Source of the DNA: Myxococcales bacterium
Lineage (GTDB): Bacteria; Myxococcota_A; Polyangia; Palsa-1104; JAEUJZ01
DNA: 64,000 bases
Direction: 5' to 3'
NCBI GenBank assembly: GCA_016794465.1
Contig: JAEUKA010000056.1
Location: 122,424 to 186,423 of the forward strand
Under the pieces are notes generated by a model. The model had not been told where the DNA came from and searched no databases. It saw nothing but the letters and a program-made list of their open reading frames with translations. The number at the start of each line of letters is the position of its first letter. Within the stretch, counting starts at the first letter, position 1. The translations under genes were made by a program, and so were the position numbers. Of this stretch, positions 60,828 to 64,000 are shown in pieces.

Positions 60828-62950
60828 AGCTGTTTGTGCGCAAGGTTATTTCCTGATTTACACTCTGCAACAGGATGACTACCCTTGCCATCGTCGTTGA
60901 CCCGCAGCCACAGATCATACGGCGGCGGTGAGGGATTATTCCACTCACAGGAGATTCCCAGACAGTCGCCAGCCGCAATCGCCTTATCAGTCTTGGTGGT
61001 GCAGAGGACGCGTGCTCCGACTTGCTGCGGATCTCCCAAATAGAACGTGGCCGGCAGACCCGCCGACAGAGGCGCCGCGCCGCGATTGCAGACCAAACCG
61101 GACAGCCGGAACAGCGTTACACAGTCACCGACATCGGGCGGAAACTCGATGCCTCCGGTTGAATCGGGACGAGGCTCTGCCCCGGGCTGCGACGATGGCA
61201 GGTTCTGGCGATAGGTGTTGTGGACTTTCCAGCTCTCCGGTTCACGCAGGGGAATCGTGCGGTCATCATTGATGTTGGTGATGTGATAGCTGTGCTGATT
61301 CCACAGTGGACGCGCCATCGACCAGCGATCTTGGGGATCTTCCAGCACCCGGACTCCGTAGGTCGCGCCACTGTGCGGAGTGCCCAGCTCCGTCGACCAG
61401 CGACCCTTCCGACAGGCATCATTCTGGGCCGCATCGGAGGCCACCACGATCTCTGCATGTCCATCGCCATCCACGTCCGCAATCACCGGCTCATCCAGCA
61501 CCGTTCCCGAGGTCACCGGAGCCGCAAACAGCTTCTGGCCATCGCGACCAGAGAAGACCCGCAGCCAGCACTCATCGCGATAGACCACCTCGGCCAGTCC
61601 ATCCCCGTTGAAGTCAAACACCGACGATCCGGTACTTCCCGACGACAGATCTTGCGTTGCGGACTGCCACAGCACGCCTTCATCGACTCCTTTGCACTTG
61701 CCTGGGAGCGGTGACTGCGCGCAGTCCGGACTGTAGACATAGTAATATGAGGCACCGGCGGTACCTATTTCCGGTCTGCCGTCTCCGTCGAAGTCCGCAA
61801 TGGTCGGGGCCCCTCCCCAGCCGTTTTTCGCCGCCTGTGGAGGAAGAAGGAGTCGCTTTCCCTGGTAGTCGACAATCGACACCGTCTGGTCATCCATTCG
61901 CGAGCTGACCAGCGCAATGTCCGGCTTGCCATCTGCGTTGAAGTCAGCGACGGCAGCATAGCCTCCTCCTAGCGACTTCATGACTGCCGGGGTCTTGTCG
62001 ATTCCGGTCATTCCGTCAAAGACATTGTGGCCGGTGATCACCTCTGCTCGACCATCCCCATCCAGATCTGCCACCACCGGAATCGTTCCCCAGGCCCCCT
62101 CTTCGATCAGGTTCTTGTTCCACAGCGGCTGTAGCTGCGGCTTGGGATTGTTCAGGTAACGGAATGCTGCCGCACCGACGATGACCTCGGGATTCCCTTC
62201 CCCGTCCAGGTTGGCAAAAGCAATCGCATAATCCCGTACACACAGCAGTCCAGCACCGATCTCTGATCGCGTCGCCAGCACCGCTCCGGTGTGATCAAAC
62301 AGAGTCAGACCACTCGCCACCGCGACAATCTCTGCTTTGCCATCCCCGTCGAGATCTGCCGCTCCCAAGTTGCTACAGCCCGGCCCCGGAGTCGGCTTGT
62401 CAAACTTCACCGCACAGTCCTTGCCGGCAAGCGCAATTAGGTGCGTACTGCCCAGGTAGCCGGCTGTAAACACGATCTCTGTCTCGCCGTCTCCATCCAA
62501 GTCGATCACGACCGGAGTCGCGAGCACATCCTTGTACGCTGGCGGCGTCATTCCCTTGGGAGGCCACTGACACTTGACGATCGGACTGCGGAACTCCTCG
62601 ACGGGAAATCCGGCTCCGGCACACAGCTTGTCGCTGCGCTCACGCGGCTTTTGGCCCCACGGAATGCAGGCGCAGCGCTCGCTAACCAGCTCGGGAGGAC
62701 ACGCGCACGCAGAGTCGTTTTGGCAGTCGTTGTCGGTCTGGCAGTCGCCGCGATCGGGATAACAGCGCCGGTCGATGCAGCGTCGTCCGCTCTTGCAGTC
62801 GCTGTCTCGCTGACAGGCGCGACCGGGGCCGGGTCCTTCGTCCTCCTCGACCGAGCGATCCGGTGCGCAGCCACCCAGTACGCTGCCGCACAGACCAGCC
62901 GAGAGCGCCGCTGTCCCGATCCACTTCCAAGCGTTTCGTCGGAGGATCAT
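60800..62950 (-). CDS. Cys-rich FG-GAP/VCBS-repeat lipoprotein, paralogue of the one at 18.5 kb
   Basis: A 716-residue protein with a lipoprotein signal (LSAGLCGSVLGGC, lipobox LGGC), an Asp/Glu-rich linker and Cys-rich knots (CQRDSDCKSGRRCIDRRC, CQTDNDCQNDSACACP). At least six FG-GAP/VCBS repeats follow with calcium-type loops (VIDLDGDGETEIVF, AADLDGDGKAEIVAV, VADLDGDGRAEVIT, IADFDGDGRPEIGTA, VFDFNGDGLAEVVY, IADVDGDGHAEIVVA). RPLWNQHSYHITN and a C-terminal CARDB-like part (VCNRGAAPLSAGLPATFYLG) match the 18462-20813 protein. Likely surface-exposed beta-propeller. It lies 45 bases downstream of the kinase gene on the same strand, so they may be cotranscribed. Confidence 0.88.
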   Translation of the reverse strand: MILRRNAWKWIGTAALSAGLCGSVLGGCAPDRSVEEDEGPGPGRACQRDSDCKSGRRCIDRRCYPDRGDCQTDNDCQNDSACACPPELVSERCACIPWGQKPRERSDKLCAGAGFPVEEFRSPIVKCQWPPKGMTPPAYKDVLATPVVIDLDGDGETEIVFTAGYLGSTHLIALAGKDCAVKFDKPTPGPGCSNLGAADLDGDGKAEIVAVASGLTLFDHTGAVLATRSEIGAGLLCVRDYAIAFANLDGEGNPEVIVGAAAFRYLNNPKPQLQPLWNKNLIEEGAWGTIPVVADLDGDGRAEVITGHNVFDGMTGIDKTPAVMKSLGGGYAAVADFNADGKPDIALVSSRMDDQTVSIVDYQGKRLLLPPQAAKNGWGGAPTIADFDGDGRPEIGTAGASYYYVYSPDCAQSPLPGKCKGVDEGVLWQSATQDLSSGSTGSSVFDFNGDGLAEVVYRDECWLRVFSGRDGQKLFAAPVTSGTVLDEPVIADVDGDGHAEIVVASDAAQNDACRKGRWSTELGTPHSGATYGVRVLEDPQDRWSMARPLWNQHSYHITNINDDRTIPLREPESWKVHNTYRQNLPSSQPGAEPRPDSTGGIEFPPDVGDCVTLFRLSGLVCNRGAAPLSAGLPATFYLGDPQQVGARVLCTTKTDKAIAAGDCLGISCEWNNPSPPPYDLWLRVNDDGKGSHPVAECKSGNNLAHKQLSACPSVPK

Positions 62951-62995
62951 GACCCTGCGTACAACGACGAACCGAACGCGGTCAATGGCTCTCTG

Positions 62996-64000
62996 TTAGC
63001 GCTTGCCGTTCCCTTTCATCGCAAACTTCGCTCGGGATGGTGGCGGCGGCAGTGGCTTTGGGAATCGCGCCAGCTGCAGCGGACGACTGAGCGCCCCGGT
63101 CTGCACCTCGTCCGCGAAGAGCCGAACGGATCGATGCGCTTCTTTGACCAAGATGAGGACACTGCCCTCTTTCACCTCAGTCTGCGGCAGCTTGCAGGGT
63201 GTCATACAGCGCGCGGTCAGGAGTCCTTCCAGACTCTGTTCCGGATGATGTGGATCAAACAGATACAGCCTGGCTCCAGCGGGGTGACTCAGCACTTCAT
63301 ACTGCGGGATTGGCGGCACGATCGCCGGCGGCGTCGGTGACGTCGGCGACAGCAGCGAACGAATCAGAATGCTCACGCCCAGTACCGCCGCAAGACAGGA
63401 CAGCGCAATCAGCATCCGCGACAGTGCGTGCGATCGACTCTGGAGCGGCGGCCCACTGGGCGAAGGAAGTGGCCGCATGTCACTCACCGAGCGGTGCGGA
63501 ATCGTCTCATCGAGGTCTTCCAGCTGCTCGCGCATGCCACTGCTGCGACGCTGACGATGCTCGCGAATCAGCTCCTGCAAGCGCCCCATCACCTGCGACA
63601 TGGTAGGCCGATTCTCCGGTCGCTTGCTGAGCATGTCCCGAATCAGGCTACAGAGCGGCGCCGGAGCCCACGGTGCGATCTCCTCCAGCGCTGAAGGAGT
63701 CTGTTCAAAGTGCTGCTCCATCAGCTCACCGATAAACGCGGCAGTGAACGGAGGCCGACCACACATCATCTCAAAAAAGATCGCGCCACAGGAATAGACA
63801 TCCGAGCGCGCATCCGCCTCGCTAGAGCCGTACCACTGCTCTGGCGGCATATAGGCCGGAGTCCCCAGCACCGTTCCCACCGCTGTCCGCTGAATCGTCG
63901 GTGCCCAAGACGGTGGCCCACTATGATTCTGGGCCGAGGGAGTCACCACCTTGGCAATCCCAAAGTCGAGGATCTTGATCCGCTCTCCGCCCACCGCATC
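62996..64000 (-). CDS. Ser/Thr protein kinase, N-terminus beyond the window
   Basis: A partial gene running off the right edge; 334 C-terminal residues are seen. It starts at VGGERIKILDFGIAK, with the DFG site, then the activation segment GTPAYMPPEQWYG, DVYSCGAIFFEMMCG and the end of the C-lobe (~residue 140). A linker, one transmembrane helix (LIALSCLAAVLGVSILIRSLL, given in part, ~190-210) and a ~110-residue extracytoplasmic part (HPAGARLYLFDP, PCKLPQTEVKEGSVLILV) follow, the latter PEGA-like. Catalytic HRD and VAIK motifs would lie outside the window, so activity cannot be judged. It is upstream of the FG-GAP lipoprotein gene. Confidence 0.88.
   Translation of the reverse strand, partial: DAVGGERIKILDFGIAKVVTPSAQNHSGPPSWAPTIQRTAVGTVLGTPAYMPPEQWYGSSEADARSDVYSCGAIFFEMMCGRPPFTAAFIGELMEQHFEQTPSALEEIAPWAPAPLCSLIRDMLSKRPENRPTMSQVMGRLQELIREHRQRRSSGMREQLEDLDETIPHRSVSDMRPLPSPSGPPLQSRSHALSRMLIALSCLAAVLGVSILIRSLLSPTSPTPPAIVPPIPQYEVLSHPAGARLYLFDPHHPEQSLEGLLTARCMTPCKLPQTEVKEGSVLILVKEAHRSVRLFADEVQTGALSRPLQLARFPKPLPPPPSRAKFAMKGNGKR

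Overview
The window looks like chromosome of a myxobacterium-type organism (Myxococcota, formerly Deltaproteobacteria). The sequence itself gives the reasons: a secreted metalloprotease ending in a MYXO-CTERM tail (GCGC, hydrophobic helix, arginines), several eukaryote-type Ser/Thr kinases including a receiver-kinase fusion, large Cys-rich FG-GAP lipoproteins, a Gly-rich surface lipoprotein, OmpA proteins carrying Cys octapeptide repeats, and an EF-G of the spirochaete/planctomycete/delta-proteobacterial/mitochondrial type. Codon use is GC-rich except in the first ~6.4 kb and in a few intergenic patches.

Region 1 (1-6390) looks like a rearranged or acquired segment. It is gene-poor, has AT-rich patches, inverted and tandem repeats, a 5'-truncated EgtD-like methyltransferase meeting a KGG-repeat stress gene head to head, an ORF remnant on the minus strand, and a compact three-gene set: a secreted Cys-rich Hint-domain protein, a secreted metzincin-type protease whose start overlaps it, and a single-pass membrane protein after a nested hairpin. 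It ends abruptly inside a Ser/Thr kinase gene that lacks its whole N-lobe.

Region 2 (6.4-27.5 kb) is mostly backbone: kinase fragment, zapA-MTHFS-rny, Gly-rich lipoprotein, RlpA-like protein, homocysteine methyltransferase, a membrane/coiled-coil protein, hemerythrin, two OmpA proteins with Cys octads, an FG-GAP lipoprotein, a GntR/FCD regulator, a Cys-rich lipoprotein, rsmG, clpX, purB, a small lipoprotein and an orphan Dam methylase.

Region 3 (27.6-37.5 kb, all minus strand) runs fusA, a RecA-like ATPase fused to a SLOG-like domain, a HupE/UreJ-like protein, a dicluster ferredoxin, pyruvate:ferredoxin oxidoreductase and a dihydroorotate-dehydrogenase-like flavoprotein. The last three form a plausible pyruvate-oxidation electron-transfer operon.

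Region 4 (37.6-57.7 kb) holds the MYXO-CTERM protease, threonylcarbamoyl-AMP synthase, a MaoC hydratase, an orphan efflux adaptor, a glycosyltransferase, a second HExxH protein, a tandem-Rieske protein with a four-helix His-containing membrane partner, a receiver-kinase fusion, a PilZ protein, gltX followed by a CPBP protease, a polytopic membrane protein, a beta-CASP nuclease and a GH15 glucoamylase.

Region 5 (57.7-64 kb) is accessory-like: a large serine recombinase, a small Pro-rich membrane-anchored protein, a sterol-desaturase-family enzyme overlapped by a membrane protein, a second FG-GAP lipoprotein paralogous to the one at 18.5 kb, and a Ser/Thr kinase that runs off the right edge. 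No tRNA, rRNA or CRISPR array was recognised. The best candidates for something undescribed are the Hint/metzincin set, the ATPase-SLOG fusion and the Cys-octad OmpA pair.
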